Shown: positions 27,101 through 36,500, numbered from the stretch's first letter. The stretch: DNA of 64,000 nucleotides from Urbifossiella limnaea (GCF_007747215.1 NZ_CP036273.1:6432322-6496321), one strand, 5' to 3'. The notes: generated by a model from the letters alone, not told the origin. Numbers and translations are program-made.

Positions 27101-29365
27101 TCGGGGAGTGGGTCCGGCAGCGGGTCGGGGAGCGGGTCCGGTAGCGGCGGCACCTGGGCCACCTTCTACCGCTACGAAGACCGGGGCGGGTGGCAGGGCG
27201 GGCGGCTCCTGCTGGAAGCCGGCCCGGGGACCGTGACCGGGTGGAGCGAAGGCGCCGCCGACCTCGTGGCGTACTCCAGCGGCAACGCCGCGTACCTGGC
27301 CGACGGCACCGGGCTGGTGACGACCTACACGTGGGCCACCGCCACCACCGCCACGACCACCACCGCCGGGGACGTGGACGGGTTCCTCGCAGGGTCGGCA
27401 CTCCGCCGCGGCGAGACGGGCACGCCCGCCCCGCAGGCGGCCGGCAGCTACCTCCTCCGCACCGGCGGGCCGAGGGACGTGGCCGTACCGGCCACCCTGA
27501 CCGGCTACCGGAACGACGACGGGACCGGGGCCGAGACGGCCACCTTCGCCTACACCTGGTACTCGGGCACCAACCAGGCGGCGACCGTCACCACCACCCT
27601 CCCCGTCGTCTCGACCGGCGAGAACGGGTCGGGGTCGGCGGCGACCGTCGCGGCCGCCTACGACACGTTCGGCCGGGTCACCTGGGTCCGCGACGCCGGC
27701 GGGGTCCTCGGGTACGCCGCCTACGACCCGGCGACCGGGGCGGTCGTCACGGCGATCGCCGACGTGGACACCGCCCAGACCTCCACCTTCACCGGCCTGC
27801 CGTCGGGGTGGAGCACGCCGACCGGCGGCGGGCTCCACGCCACCACCACCGCCGAAGTGGACGCCCTCGGCCGGGCGACCAAGCTCACGCACCCCGGCGG
27901 GCGGGTGGACTACGCCGTCTTCGACGACCCCGGCCACGCCGCCCGCTACTACGCCGGGTGGGACGCGACGACCGGCACCGCCGCCGGCCCGACCGTGGTC
28001 GTCCGCGACGACAGGGGGGCCGGGTACGTCGAGACGCTGACCATGTCCGCGACCCCCGCCGTCAGCAGCGGGCGGCCGACCGGGGCGGAATCCGTTTCGG
28101 CGATCCAGTCTCTGACGCGCGAGTCGCGGAATCTGGCCGGGCAGGCGGTCGCCGCCGACGCCTACTTCGACCTCACCGGGGTGACGTACACGGCCGCCGC
28201 GGCGCTCGGCACCGAGGGGACGAACTACCTCCGCGTGCGGGTCGGGTACGACAAGCACGGCCAGGTCGGGCGGGTGGAGGCGCCGGACGGCACGATCAGC
28301 CGCACGGTCCGCGACGAGCTCGGGCGGGTGGTGTCCGAGTGGGAGGGGACGGACGACACGCCGACGACCGGGTACTGGAGCCCGACGAACCTGACCGGCA
28401 CGGACATGGAGGCGGTCCGCGAGTACGAGTACGACGGCGGCGGGGTCGGCGACGGGTTCCTGACCAGAGTCACGGAACACCCCGGCGGCGGGGCGGCCGA
28501 CCGCGTCACGCTCGTCTGGAACGACTGGCGCGGGCGGCCGGTGGCGGTCAAGGGCGGGGCGGAGACGACCGAGGCGACCGGGGTGAACCGGCCGCTCGTG
28601 TACACCGACTTCGACAACCGCGGGAACGCCGTCAGGGTGCGGGTGTACGACGGCGACGGCGTCACCCCGACGGTGACGGCCGGGGTGCCGGTCGCGCCGT
28701 CGGCGGCGCTCCTGCGCGGGCGGACGGACACGGCCTACGACGCCCTCGGGCGGGCGTACCGGTCCACCGTGTACGGCGTGGATCAGTCGTCGGGCGCCGT
28801 CGGGTCGAGCCCGCTGTCGGCCGACACGTGGTACGACGTGCGCGGGCTGGTGGGGAAGACGAGGGAGGCGGGCGGGCTGGTCACCAAGCTCGCCTACGAC
28901 GGGCTCGGCCGGGCGACGACGGTGTACTGGACCGACGGCGGCGGCGACGCCGGGTACGCGGACGCCGACGACGTGACCGGCGACACGGTCCTGACGCAGC
29001 TCGGGTACGCCTACGACCTGGCCGGGAACCTGACGGCCGTGACCGGCCGGGAGCGGGCCGCGGCGGCGACCGGGACGGGCGCGCTCGGCACCCTGACGAG
29101 CGGGGTCGCGGCCCGGGTGAGCTACGCCGGGTACTACTACGACAGCCTCGGGCGGGCGACCGCGGCCGTGGACGTGGGGACGAACGGCGGCACGGCGTGG
29201 ACCCGGCCGTCCACCGTGCCGACGGCGTCCGACACCGTCCTGGTTGTCGATCGCGGTTTGAAACAGGGCCACTTTCGCGGTCGGAGGCGGGCCAGTCGGA
29301 GTTGCCGGGCGGAGCGAGCGGACGGTCATTTCGCGGCGGGCTTGTCGGGGCGGTGGACGCGGTAG
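24197..29365 (+). CDS. Giant Rhs/YD-repeat protein, N-terminal part (gene split by IS21-like element)
   Basis: Start at ATG 24197, which puts the export-type motif LEALETRVVPDG near residue 40; a frame from 24062 is less likely. Domains in order: FG-GAP/VCBS repeats (about 50-385, units such as DVDGDGSPDVIAAAGPGGG), a Calx-beta domain (about 387-494), a poly-Pro run (about 499-513), an Rhs-type entry domain, a Gly-Ser tract (about 945-985), and YD repeats of the type TYDALGRxxxxT. The true gene sequence ends at base 29244; the last 40 codons to 29365 are read from the IS. Joined to 33516-37647 it would give about 3059 residues. Such proteins form a hollow shell around a C-terminal toxin and are exported. 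Confidence 0.88.
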   Translation: MPVPAAYSRFARLLALRDRLADLFARGPARPGAAARLGLEALETRVVPDGRPLPLPVLYMGSGGGVGSSPVVRAYDAETGALNFERTVFESGFTGGVRVAVGDITQDGFPDAIVGAGPGGGPRVRVLDGKTGDEIDGPLGSFWAFETGFAGGLHVAAADVDGDGSPDVIAAAGPGGGPHVRVFSGTTGAVVGDFFAYDPDFRGGITVAAADLTGDGRAEVAVGAGVGGGPRVKVYDPTTWAPIGGPLGSFFAFAPTLRGGVYVGADALAGDVDADGTPDLAVGTGPGTGGRVRVYSGATGTLLRDFEPFGPGMTGGVRVALAYVDDDEFADVVAGTGAGGTATVRVLSGATGDQLPAPVGEYVPFGPGMTGGVYVAASNDPTVVTVGVNHFDGYEAAEAGSPGTYFRIDPSPAPTSPLTVNYTVGGTATGGTDYTGLSSGSVTIPTGGGTAYLTFNVVDDSAAEADETIVVTITSVSSGGTIGSPSTLTYTLKDDDGSSPPPPPPPPPPPPPPTSPPPTMPPATAPGTDTCPTGGAPNNGGKTSGFWAGGSGPGCVIPWNPPPNWTGYPVRYGDGLAVLPATDFVSDGFGGGWGQARSWSNNPAYATDSLLGNGWVGGAQPRLLRDGASIILVLNAATALYYDGQGTPDADGNYATYTPRFDIIDGATYDSGANEFVIGDGAGGELRFAGFASSRPVAQRGAFSSSTDAGGNVTAVTAWDSTGRATEVQRSDGAVTESYLYAYRSASGANPGLLDTVTLRRRVGSGAWGTVRAVGYEYYDGTTAGGTAGDLHRATVTDASAAVLDQWYYRYYTATTYSGGVQVGYAGGMKFALGPAAYARLKADAGGTDALADAAADATVSGYAENYFEYDGDHRVTKEVAAGAGCSACSAGQGTYTFAYTPSSNADGFNSWAMKTTVGLPTGATDTVYTNAYAQVMLIATGTGSGSGTGSGSGSGSGSGSGSGSGSGSGSGSGSGSGSGSGSGGTWATFYRYEDRGGWQGGRLLLEAGPGTVTGWSEGAADLVAYSSGNAAYLADGTGLVTTYTWATATTATTTTAGDVDGFLAGSALRRGETGTPAPQAAGSYLLRTGGPRDVAVPATLTGYRNDDGTGAETATFAYTWYSGTNQAATVTTTLPVVSTGENGSGSAATVAAAYDTFGRVTWVRDAGGVLGYAAYDPATGAVVTAIADVDTAQTSTFTGLPSGWSTPTGGGLHATTTAEVDALGRATKLTHPGGRVDYAVFDDPGHAARYYAGWDATTGTAAGPTVVVRDDRGAGYVETLTMSATPAVSSGRPTGAESVSAIQSLTRESRNLAGQAVAADAYFDLTGVTYTAAAALGTEGTNYLRVRVGYDKHGQVGRVEAPDGTISRTVRDELGRVVSEWEGTDDTPTTGYWSPTNLTGTDMEAVREYEYDGGGVGDGFLTRVTEHPGGGAADRVTLVWNDWRGRPVAVKGGAETTEATGVNRPLVYTDFDNRGNAVRVRVYDGDGVTPTVTAGVPVAPSAALLRGRTDTAYDALGRAYRSTVYGVDQSSGAVGSSPLSADTWYDVRGLVGKTREAGGLVTKLAYDGLGRATTVYWTDGGGDAGYADADDVTGDTVLTQLGYAYDLAGNLTAVTGRERAAAATGTGALGTLTSGVAARVSYAGYYYDSLGRATAAVDVGTNGGTAWTRPSTVPTASDTVLVVDRGLKQGHFRGRRRASRSCRAERADGHFAAGLSGRWTR
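27028..27150. repeat. Tandem Gly-Ser coding repeat
   Basis: Short G/S-coding units (GGxTCx, 6 bp) repeat about 20 times, in blocks of about 30 bp that differ at third positions. It encodes a flexible Gly-Ser linker in the Rhs protein. Copy number is likely to vary between strains. Confidence 0.8.
29238..29244. repeat. 7-bp target duplication, left copy
   Basis: TCCTGGT immediately before the left end of the IS21-like element; the second copy is at 33509-33515. Presence of an intact pair shows a simple insertion into the Rhs gene without later rearrangement. Confidence 0.88.
29245..29280. repeat. Left terminal inverted repeat of the IS21-like element
   Basis: Starts TGTCGATCGC. It matches the reverse complement of 33473-33508 at 28 of 36 positions, including the terminal TGTCG and a shared block CTTTTCGCGG-like end. 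Confidence 0.8.
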
Positions 29366-30135
29366 GACTGGCCCTTCAGCTTCACGATGGTCGCGCCGTC
29401 GACGACGCGGTCCAGCAACGCCATCGCCAGCGGCGCGTCGCCGAGGTATTCGGCCCAGTCGCCGAAGTCGATGTTGGTGATCAGGGCGGTGGAACGCTGC
29501 TGGCTGCGGGCGTCGATGATCTTGTACCACAGGCTCGCCGCCTGCGGGCAGAGGCTGCGTTCGATGCGGTCGAAGCCGAACTCGTCGATGATCAACAGCG
29601 GGAAGCGGGCGTAGAAGCGGACGCGGTCGTGGATGGTCTGATCGGCCATCGCGGCGGTGAGGTCTTCGAGGAGGTCGCCGCTGGTGGTGTAGTACACCGC
29701 CTGTTCGAGCAGGCACGCGGCCAGGCCGATGCTCTGGATGAGCCGACTCTTCCCCAGGCCGGACTGCCCGACGAAGACGACGTTCTGGTTGCGGCGGATG
29801 AAGTCGCCCTGGGCCAGGGCCTCGATCTGCACGCGGGGGATGGCGGGGTTGAAGGTCCAGTCGAAGGTGGACAGCGGCAGGGCTTCGCGGAAGCGGGCCT
29901 GCTGGACGAGTCGCTCGATGCGACGCTCGCGGCGGAGTCCGGCCTGGTCGGCGAGCAAGCGGTGCAGGAAGTCGAGGTGCGCGAGGCCGGCATCCTGCGC
30001 CTGCTGCAAGGCCGCGTCGAGTTGCTCGGCGGTCACGGGGATGCGCAGGGTCGCGAAGTCGGCGAGGATCTGGTCACGCCGGCCCGGGGTCGCGGCCGGC
30101 GTCGTGTTCGGGGCGGTCTTCGGGCGGGGTGTCAT
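29326..30135 (-). CDS. istB: IS21-family helper ATPase IstB
   Basis: 269 residues from ATG 30135, overlapping the end of istA by 62 bp as is usual for IS21 operons. It is the AAA+ ATPase that assembles on target DNA and stimulates the IstA transposase. Walker A VGQSGLGKS near residue 107, Walker B LLIIDEFG, and sensor-1 region ALITNIDFGDWAEYLGD are all present, with a C-terminal RVVDGATIVKLKGQSYR segment. No frameshift or premature stop, so the element may still be active. Confidence 0.93.
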   Translation of the reverse strand: MTPRPKTAPNTTPAATPGRRDQILADFATLRIPVTAEQLDAALQQAQDAGLAHLDFLHRLLADQAGLRRERRIERLVQQARFREALPLSTFDWTFNPAIPRVQIEALAQGDFIRRNQNVVFVGQSGLGKSRLIQSIGLAACLLEQAVYYTTSGDLLEDLTAAMADQTIHDRVRFYARFPLLIIDEFGFDRIERSLCPQAASLWYKIIDARSQQRSTALITNIDFGDWAEYLGDAPLAMALLDRVVDGATIVKLKGQSYRVHRPDKPAAK

Positions 30136-31654
30136 CGCCGGGTTCCTCGGGCTCGTCGGACGCGAGCAGGTGTTGATAGTCGCGGGTGGACCGCGGCCCG
30201 ATGACATCGTCGCGCAGGGTGGGATCGAGCGAATCGCGGTGGAGTTCGGCGAGTTCGTCGAGCCGGGGCCGGGGTCGAGCCCGGGCGGCGAGGATGCGGC
30301 GGACGGCGGCGAGCGAGAAGGCGCCGAAGCGGACGGCGCGGTCGAGGGCGGCACGCACGTCGTCCCGCGTGTACTGCGCGGCCAGGGCGAGCAGGTGCTG
30401 GGCCTGCAACTTGCCCTGGATCTGCCGGGCGAGCAGGCCGTCGAGGAACGCGGTGCCGACCGGGCCGAGGTCCGCGAAGCGTTGTCGCAACAGCCGCGTC
30501 CGCTCCTCGGGATCGCCGGTCGGATGATGGCTCTTGATCGACTGCCGCACGCCGCTGCGTGTGGCCGGCACCAGGGGGTGGCGGGCGACCTCCTCCAGAC
30601 CGACCGAGTAGACGATGACCTCGCCGTCGGCGATGCGGACCGGCAGGACCTGGCCGATGAACGACCACGGCACCGAGTAGTGGTTCAATCGGTGCGTGAG
30701 GAAGCCCTCGACGTTGACGTGGCGATAGACCACGAGAGCGGTGTCGAAGTCGCGGGTGGGGAGCGGCAGCAGGTGCGGCCGTTCGCGCTCGTGGCGGTCG
30801 CGTGGCGTCTCCCGGAAGTCGCGAATCGTGTGAACATCGGCGACCGTCGCCAGCCACCGGGCCGTCACCTCGTTGAGGTGATCGAGCGAGTCGAAGGTGC
30901 GGCCGTTGAGCAGGTTGACCTCGACGTAGTGGAACTTCCTCTCGACCTTCCCCTTGGTCTGGGGCCGTCGCACGCGGCACGCCCGGGGTCGGAAGCCGTA
31001 GTGGGTGGCGAAGGCCAGGAACTTCGGGTTGTACAGCGGCCCCTCGGCGTCGTGCCGCAACACCACCGCCTTGAAGTTGTCGTACAGGCACGTCCGCGCC
31101 ACGCCGCCCAGGTGGCGGAAGGCGTTGACGTGCTCGCGGAGCGTGGTCGGCAGGTCCGTCGACTCGACGAAGCGGAGGTACTGGCGGCGGGAGTAGCCGA
31201 GCAGGTAGCTGAACAGGTAGACGCGGCGGCGGCCTTCGCGGGTGAAGTCGAGGTCGTAGACGCCGTGGTCCATCTGGGCCTGGTCGCCCGGTCCCGTCTC
31301 GAAGCGCGGCACGGGTGGCGGCGTGGCCCGCGGACGGAGTCGCTTCACCCGCAGGCGGACGATCGTGTACCCGCCCGCGAAGCCGCGTGCCCGCAACTCC
31401 TGCAGGGCGCGTTCCACGGTCAGGTTCGGGTAGCGGTCGAGCAGTTCCTTCAGGATCGGCTCGTACGCGTCGAGGCGACTGCCGCGACGCGGCGGCGGAT
31501 CGCCGGGACCGGTCGAGCCCGTGCGGGCGGCTTCGATCCGGGCCAGCACGCGATCGACGGTGCCGCGTGAGATCCCCAGCGAACGCGCGATCGACCGCGC
31601 CGACGCGCCCTGCTGATGCCGCTGCACGATCTCCAGCCGCGTGGCCTCGTTCAT
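30074..31654 (-). CDS. istA: IS21-family transposase IstA
   Basis: 526 residues from ATG 31654. The N-terminal helix-turn-helix (RLEIVQRHQQGASARSIARS) is followed by a DDE integrase core: QMDHGVYDLDF with the first Asp, CLYDNFKAVVLRHD with the second, and the KGKVERKFHYVEVNLL segment with the catalytic Glu. The C-terminal third is a Mu-type beta-barrel and basic tail. IstA cuts and joins the IS ends together with IstB. The start codon overlaps the stop of the ParB-like gene (ATGA), so the two are translationally coupled. Confidence 0.93.
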   Translation of the reverse strand: MNEATRLEIVQRHQQGASARSIARSLGISRGTVDRVLARIEAARTGSTGPGDPPPRRGSRLDAYEPILKELLDRYPNLTVERALQELRARGFAGGYTIVRLRVKRLRPRATPPPVPRFETGPGDQAQMDHGVYDLDFTREGRRRVYLFSYLLGYSRRQYLRFVESTDLPTTLREHVNAFRHLGGVARTCLYDNFKAVVLRHDAEGPLYNPKFLAFATHYGFRPRACRVRRPQTKGKVERKFHYVEVNLLNGRTFDSLDHLNEVTARWLATVADVHTIRDFRETPRDRHERERPHLLPLPTRDFDTALVVYRHVNVEGFLTHRLNHYSVPWSFIGQVLPVRIADGEVIVYSVGLEEVARHPLVPATRSGVRQSIKSHHPTGDPEERTRLLRQRFADLGPVGTAFLDGLLARQIQGKLQAQHLLALAAQYTRDDVRAALDRAVRFGAFSLAAVRRILAARARPRPRLDELAELHRDSLDPTLRDDVIGPRSTRDYQHLLASDEPEEPGDDTPPEDRPEHDAGRDPGPA

Positions 31655-32568
31655 GGCCGCCTCCCTTCCCGCAGCACTGCCGGACCGAGCACCCGTTCCG
31701 CCACGCGGCTCGCCTGATCCCCCAGTTGCACCAGCACCGGCTCCACGATCCGACGATCGCGGTCGGCCAGTTCGCGTTCGCCCGGCGAGACGAGCCACTG
31801 CTCCAGACGGGTCAGCACGTCCGCGGCCTGGGTCAGGTGCTTGACGAGCCAGTTGCCGGCCCGGCTCAGCCGCGGGTCGCGCAGCGCCGTCGGCACGCCG
31901 TTCACCTGCCGCAACGCCTCCCGCGGCTTCGCCAGCACGAACGCCGCCTGCTCCGGACTCGCGCCGCGAAGCAGGTCGATCACGCCGCCGACTTCCTGCG
32001 CCGTCAGCGACGCACGGCGGGTCAACGCCAGCACCGCCTCCTGGTTGCCCGCGGGCAACCGCACCAGCTGCCGCGCCAGCGCCGGGCCGAGCAGCCCCAG
32101 CCGCAGGTCCTCCACCACCGCTTCGCTCAGCCGCTCCAGCAACGCCAGCCGCCGGCACACCCAGCTCTTGTGCTGACCCAGCAGGTGCGCCGCTTCGACC
32201 TGCGTCAACCCGTCGTCGCGGACGAGCCCCTGCACGACCCACGCTTCCTCCAGCTCCCGCGCCGCACGCTGGCCGCGGTTCAGGCCCAGGATCGCCGCCT
32301 TCGCCAGCGGCTCGTCCAGCTCCACCACCCGCACGCTCAGACTCGTCGATCCCGCCACCTGCCGCGCCGCCGCCAGGCGCTTGAAGCCGTCGAGCAACTC
32401 CAGGCCGTCGCCGCGGACGCACGCCACGACCGGCGACAACTGCCCCCAGCGACGCAGCGAACCGGCCATCGCCTCTTCCGCGAGCGGATCGGCCAGGCGG
32501 TAGCGGCGGTAGCGTTGACCCAGTCGGTCGAGCGGCACCGGCCGCACCACGCCGTGCTCCCAGTCCAT
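31651..32568 (-). CDS. ParB/RepB-like protein encoded in the IS21-like element
   Basis: 305 residues from ATG 32568. The N-terminus PVPLDRLGQRYRRYRLADP, then RRWGQLSPVVACVRGDGLEL and LLDGFKRLAAARQ, has the ParB-like nuclease/CTPase fold layout including the GxxR-like turn. It is followed by an HTH typical of ParB (GLTQVEAAHLLGQHKSWVCR). ParB proteins bind centromere-like sites and slide on DNA as CTP-dependent clamps. No ParA partner is present here. Its end overlaps istA by 4 bp, which ties it to transposition, perhaps as a regulator or target-site factor; this is inference. Confidence 0.85.
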   Translation of the reverse strand: MDWEHGVVRPVPLDRLGQRYRRYRLADPLAEEAMAGSLRRWGQLSPVVACVRGDGLELLDGFKRLAAARQVAGSTSLSVRVVELDEPLAKAAILGLNRGQRAARELEEAWVVQGLVRDDGLTQVEAAHLLGQHKSWVCRRLALLERLSEAVVEDLRLGLLGPALARQLVRLPAGNQEAVLALTRRASLTAQEVGGVIDLLRGASPEQAAFVLAKPREALRQVNGVPTALRDPRLSRAGNWLVKHLTQAADVLTRLEQWLVSPGERELADRDRRIVEPVLVQLGDQASRVAERVLGPAVLREGRRP

Positions 32569-32710
32569 GCGCGGACCCTCCCCGAACGACCCCGCCCGAA
32601 GAACGGAAGCGGACGGACGGAAGGGTCTTCCGACGCGTCCGCTCCTTCCTCCGTGGGGTCGTGGGACTGTAGACGCGCTGTGAAGCCGACTCCAGGGCCA
32701 AAGACGTGAC

Positions 32711-33253
32711 TCACGACGTGTCCGGCGAGTGCCAACGCCCCGTCACTCGACGCGGCCGCCCACGCCGGCGACGCCAGCGCCAGCGCGATTCCCGATCCAG
32801 GACGCGACGTAACGCCAGCCGGCACGCCACACTGCAGAAGCGACGGCTCGAACCCTCGGACCGGACCGCGAACTCCACGTGGCACCCCGGCCGATGACAC
32901 GAGCACGCCGCGAAATCTTCGGGGATTTCCGCCGGGCGCTGGCCCTCGCACGCCGCCGTGGTCGCCGTCGCAACAACGGCAGGTTCCATCGCCGCCGCTC
33001 GCTCCTGTCGTCGCAGACGATACCGAACGTGCTGCGCCCGCCGCCGCTCCCGACCCGACTCGCTCACCCGATACCGACGACTGGCCCGCCACCGCCGCCA
33101 CTGCTGCGCCGACCGCGCACACGCCTCGCGGCAGTACCGCGACTGCGGACGCGACGGCACAAACGCCTGCTCGCACCCCTTGAGCAGGCACCGGCGAACC
33201 CGAGAACGACGCCCCGGCTCTGGCCGAAGCGGTGTCGAACAGTGAAATGACAC
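32711..33253 (-). CDS. Small double zinc-finger protein in the IS21-like element
   Basis: 180 residues from GTG 33253. Two related metal-binding modules are visible: CLLKGCEQAFVPSRPQSRYC then REAC (residues 22-46), and CHRPGCHVEF followed by RRFCSVAC (residues 118-144). Each is a C-x4-C-x(n)-F...YC/FC-x3-C unit, as in small FCS/MYM- or HNH-type zinc fingers. The remaining sequence is very Arg-rich, suggesting DNA or RNA binding. It is the first gene of the IS operon and is separated from the ParB-like gene by 142 bp. Function unknown. Confidence 0.65.
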   Translation of the reverse strand: MSFHCSTPLRPEPGRRSRVRRCLLKGCEQAFVPSRPQSRYCREACARSAQQWRRWRASRRYRVSESGRERRRAQHVRYRLRRQERAAAMEPAVVATATTAACEGQRPAEIPEDFAACSCHRPGCHVEFAVRSEGSSRRFCSVACRLALRRVLDRESRWRWRRRRGRPRRVTGRWHSPDTS

Positions 33254-33288
33254 GGGCCTTCAGGGAGGCTTGTCCCCGACGGTCAAGT

Positions 33289-33318
33289 CTCGGAGCCAGG
33301 TTGACGCCTGGCTCCGAG
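33289..33318. repeat. 12-bp inverted repeat upstream of the IS operon
   Basis: Arms 33289-33300 and 33307-33318 are perfect reverse complements with a 6-bp loop. It lies upstream of the first gene of the minus-strand operon, so it may be an operator or a barrier to transcription entering from the Rhs gene. Confidence 0.6.
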
Positions 33319-33415
33319 GCGACTTCTTGCGGGTGGATCCAGTTCACATCACGAAGTGCTTCCAGACTACCACACCGCCCGGCCCACCCGTCCCCGCGAA
33401 CGACACGCCCACTCC

Positions 33416-33478
33416 CGCGCCCTGGCTCGGGCCACACCGCGATCAGCCGCGCGCGCCCTGGCCCGGGCCACACCGCGA
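33416..33478. repeat. Subterminal direct repeats at the right end of the IS21-like element
   Basis: Two 27-bp copies (33416-33442 and 33452-33478) match at 26 of 27 positions with a 36-bp period, and the second merges into the terminal repeat. IS21 transposases bind several repeated sites near each end. Confidence 0.75.
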
Positions 33479-33508
33479 AAATGGCCCGGTCTTAAGCCGC
33501 TGCCGACA
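33473..33508. repeat. Right terminal inverted repeat of the IS21-like element
   Basis: Reverse complement starts TGTCGGCAGC; pairs with 29245-29280 at 28 of 36 positions. The right target duplication follows directly at 33509-33515. Confidence 0.8.
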
Positions 33509-33515
33509 TCCTGGT
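33509..33515. repeat. 7-bp target duplication, right copy
   Basis: TCCTGGT, identical to 29238-29244. After precise removal of the element plus one copy, codons GTC CTG GTT ACG GGC rejoin the two Rhs halves in frame. Confidence 0.88.
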
Positions 33516-36500
33516 TACGGGCTACGCCTACGACGCCGCCGGGAACCTGGCCGACATCACCGCCCCGGACGGCGCCGTCACCCACGCCACCTTCGACCTG
33601 CTCGGCCGGGAGAAGACCGTCACCGCGGCCTACGGGTCGGGCGACGCCTTCACGGTCACCTACGGGTACGACGCCGACGGGCACCTGGAGACGGTCACCG
33701 CCCCCGGGTCGCGCACCACCCGCTACGGGTACGCCCTCGGCCGGCTCACGGCCGTCACCGAGCGGGACGGCACCGCGGCGGAGCGGACGACGACCACGGC
33801 CTACGACCGCACCGGGTTCGTCACGGCCGTCACCGACGGACTCGGGGCGGTCACGGCCTACGCCTACGACGCCGTCGGCCGGGCGGTCGGCGTCACCGAG
33901 GCCGACGGCGCGGCGGTCGAGCGGACCACCACCTTCGGGTACGACGCGCTCAGCCGGGTCACGTCCGTCACCGACCCGCGCACCGACACCACCACCACGG
34001 CCTACGACGACGACGCCCGGACGGTGACGGTCACCGACGCCCTCGCGCACGCCTGGGTGTACGCCTACGACGCGGCTGGCAACCTCACGTCGGTCACCGA
34101 CCCGCTCAGCCACGAGTGGGCGACTACCTACGACCTCCTCGGCCGGGTCACGTCGGTCACCGACCCGCTGAGCCACACCACCAGCTACGCCTACTGGACC
34201 GGCAGCGGCGCCGACGCCGACGCCGTCACCGACCCGCTCAGCCACGTCACCACGACCGCCTACGACCGCTTCGGGCGGCTGGCGGAGGTGTCCGACCCGC
34301 TGGCCCACGCCACCACCTTCGGCTACGACCGGGTCGGGCGGGTGGTGTCCGTCACCGACCCGCGCGGCACCCCGACCACGTTTGACCGCGACGCCCTCGG
34401 CCGGGTGACGCTCGTGACCGAGGCGGTCGGCTACGCCGAGGAGCGGGAGACGGCCTACGCCTACACCGCGGCCGGCGACCTGGAGACGGTCACCGACCCG
34501 CGCGGGTACGACACCCGGTTCGCCTACGACGCCGCCGGCCGGGTCACGTCCGTCACCGCCGCCTACGGCACGTCCGTCGCGCTCACCACCACGACGGGTT
34601 ACGACCTGCTCGACCGCGTGACTTCGACGGTGGCGCCGGGCGGCCGGGAGACGCGGTACGACTACGACGAGCTCGGGCAGCTGCGCACCCTCACCGAGGG
34701 GTACGGCACCGCCCTGGAGCGCGACACGACGTTCGACTACGACGCGACCGGGAACCTCACGGAAGTCACCGACCCGCTGAGCCACGCCACCACCTACGGG
34801 TACGACGCCGCCGGCCGGCTCACCACCGTCACGGACCCGCTCAGCCACGTCACCACGCTCGGGTACGACGCCGCCGGCAACCGCACGTCCGTCGAGGACG
34901 CGAGCGGCAACGTCACCCTGTTCGCCTACGACGCCCTCAACCGCGTCGAGACGGAGACCGACGCGCTCGGCAAGGACACGACCTACGCCTACGACGCCGC
35001 CGGCCGGCTCGACACGGTGACCGACCGGCTCGGGCAGCAGCGGGTGTTCGGCTACGACGACGCGGGGCGGCTCACGTCGGACACGTGGAAGTCCGCCCTC
35101 GGGGTCACGGTCCGGACACGCACGTTCGGGTACGACTCCACCGGCAACCTCACGTCGGCGACCGACCCGGACGGCTCATACGCCCTCACCTACGACCGGC
35201 TGAACCGGCCGGTGACGGTGGACGAGCCGTTCGGGGTGAGTCTGGAGTTCGGGTACGACGTGGCCGGGAACCGCACGTCCGTGGCGGACGACCAGGGCGG
35301 GGCCGTGACGAGCACGTTCGACCCGCTCGGGCGGCTGACGAGCCGGTGGCTGGACGGCCCGGGGGCGGACGCCAGGGTGGACTTCGCCTACGGGGCCAAC
35401 GGCCAACTCGACACGCTGACGCGGTACGCCGACCTAGCCGGGACGACCCTCGTCGGCACCACCGAGTACGGGTACGACGACCTCGACCGGACGACCGGGA
35501 TCACGCACAAGGGGCCGACCGGCACGACGCTGCTGGCCAGCACCTACGGGTACGACCTGGCCGACCGGCTCACGTCGCGGACAGAGGGGGGCGTCACCAC
35601 GTCGTACACGTCCGACGCGGCCGGGCAGCTGACGGCCGACGGGGGTACGTCGTTCGCCTACGACGACACCGGCAACCGCACCGGGACGGGTGTGACGGTC
35701 GGCGACGGGAACCGGGTGCTGTCGGACGGGACGTGGACCTACAGCTACGACGACGCCGGGCGGCTGGTGAAGAAGTCGCAGGGGTCGGCGGCCGAGACGT
35801 GGACGTACACCTACGACCACCTCGGCCGGCTGACCGGGGCGACGAAGGCGGCGACCGACGGCGGGGCGGCGACGGCGACGGTGGCCTACACCTACGACGC
35901 GCTCGGGAACCGCGCCACCCGGACGGCGTGGGACGGCACCACGACGACCACAGAGCGGTACGCCTACGACGGGTGGGACACGGCCAAGCCGGGGGCGGTC
36001 GGCACCGAGAACTTCGACGCCTGGGCCGAGGTGGACGGCTCGGGGACGGTGACGACGCGGCGGGCGTTCGGGGCCGGGTTCGACGCGCCAGTGGCGGCGG
36101 TGGGCGGGAGCTCGGCCGGGTGGTACGCGGCGGACCTGGTGGGGTCGGTGCGGCTGAACCTGAACGCGGCGGGGGCGGCGACGCACTCGGCAACGTACAG
36201 CGCGTTCGGGGTGGTGACGGCGGGCGGGGCGGGTGACCGGTACGGGTACGCGGGGCGGGAGTGGGACGGGGTGCTGGGGCAGTCGTACAACCGGGCGCGG
36301 GTGTACGACCCGGCGACCGGGAGGTGGAACGCGGAAGACCCGCTGGGGTTGGCGGCCCGCGACGTGAACCTGTACCGGTATGTCGGCAACGCACCGACCA
36401 CGAGCACCGACCCGAGCGGGATGCAACCGCCAGCCACCCCATCGCCGCCGGAGGTCTACACCGGTCCGCTGACAGTTGACCCGCAAGTGCTCCAGCAGTA

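Larger units (their letters stand above)
29245..33508 (-). mobile_element. IS21-family insertion sequence with two additional genes (4264 bp)
   Basis: Ends begin TGTCG and share 36-bp imperfect inverted repeats (29245-29280 and 33473-33508, 28 of 36 matching), flanked by a 7-bp target duplication. It carries istA and istB on the minus strand plus a ParB-like gene and a zinc-finger gene upstream of them. Standard IS21 elements are about 2-2.5 kb with only istA and istB. Multiple repeats near the right end (33416-33442 and 33452-33478) fit the IS21 habit of several transposase sites per end. Confidence 0.88.

Noticed and set aside
27028-27150. CRISPR-like or minisatellite array
   Set aside because: Units are 6 bp, in frame, and have no spacers; it is a coding Gly-Ser tract.
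26096-29716. 1206-codon antisense frame over the Rhs gene
   Set aside because: Low-complexity, no domain, and it would cross the IS boundary at 29245.
31651-32568. Partition system of the island (ParAB)
   Set aside because: The ParB-like gene lies inside the IS21-like element, is coupled to istA, and has no ParA partner in the window.
33367-34848. Antisense ORF over the distal Rhs half
   Set aside because: Crosses the IS right end and has no domain; the plus frame shows regular YD repeats.
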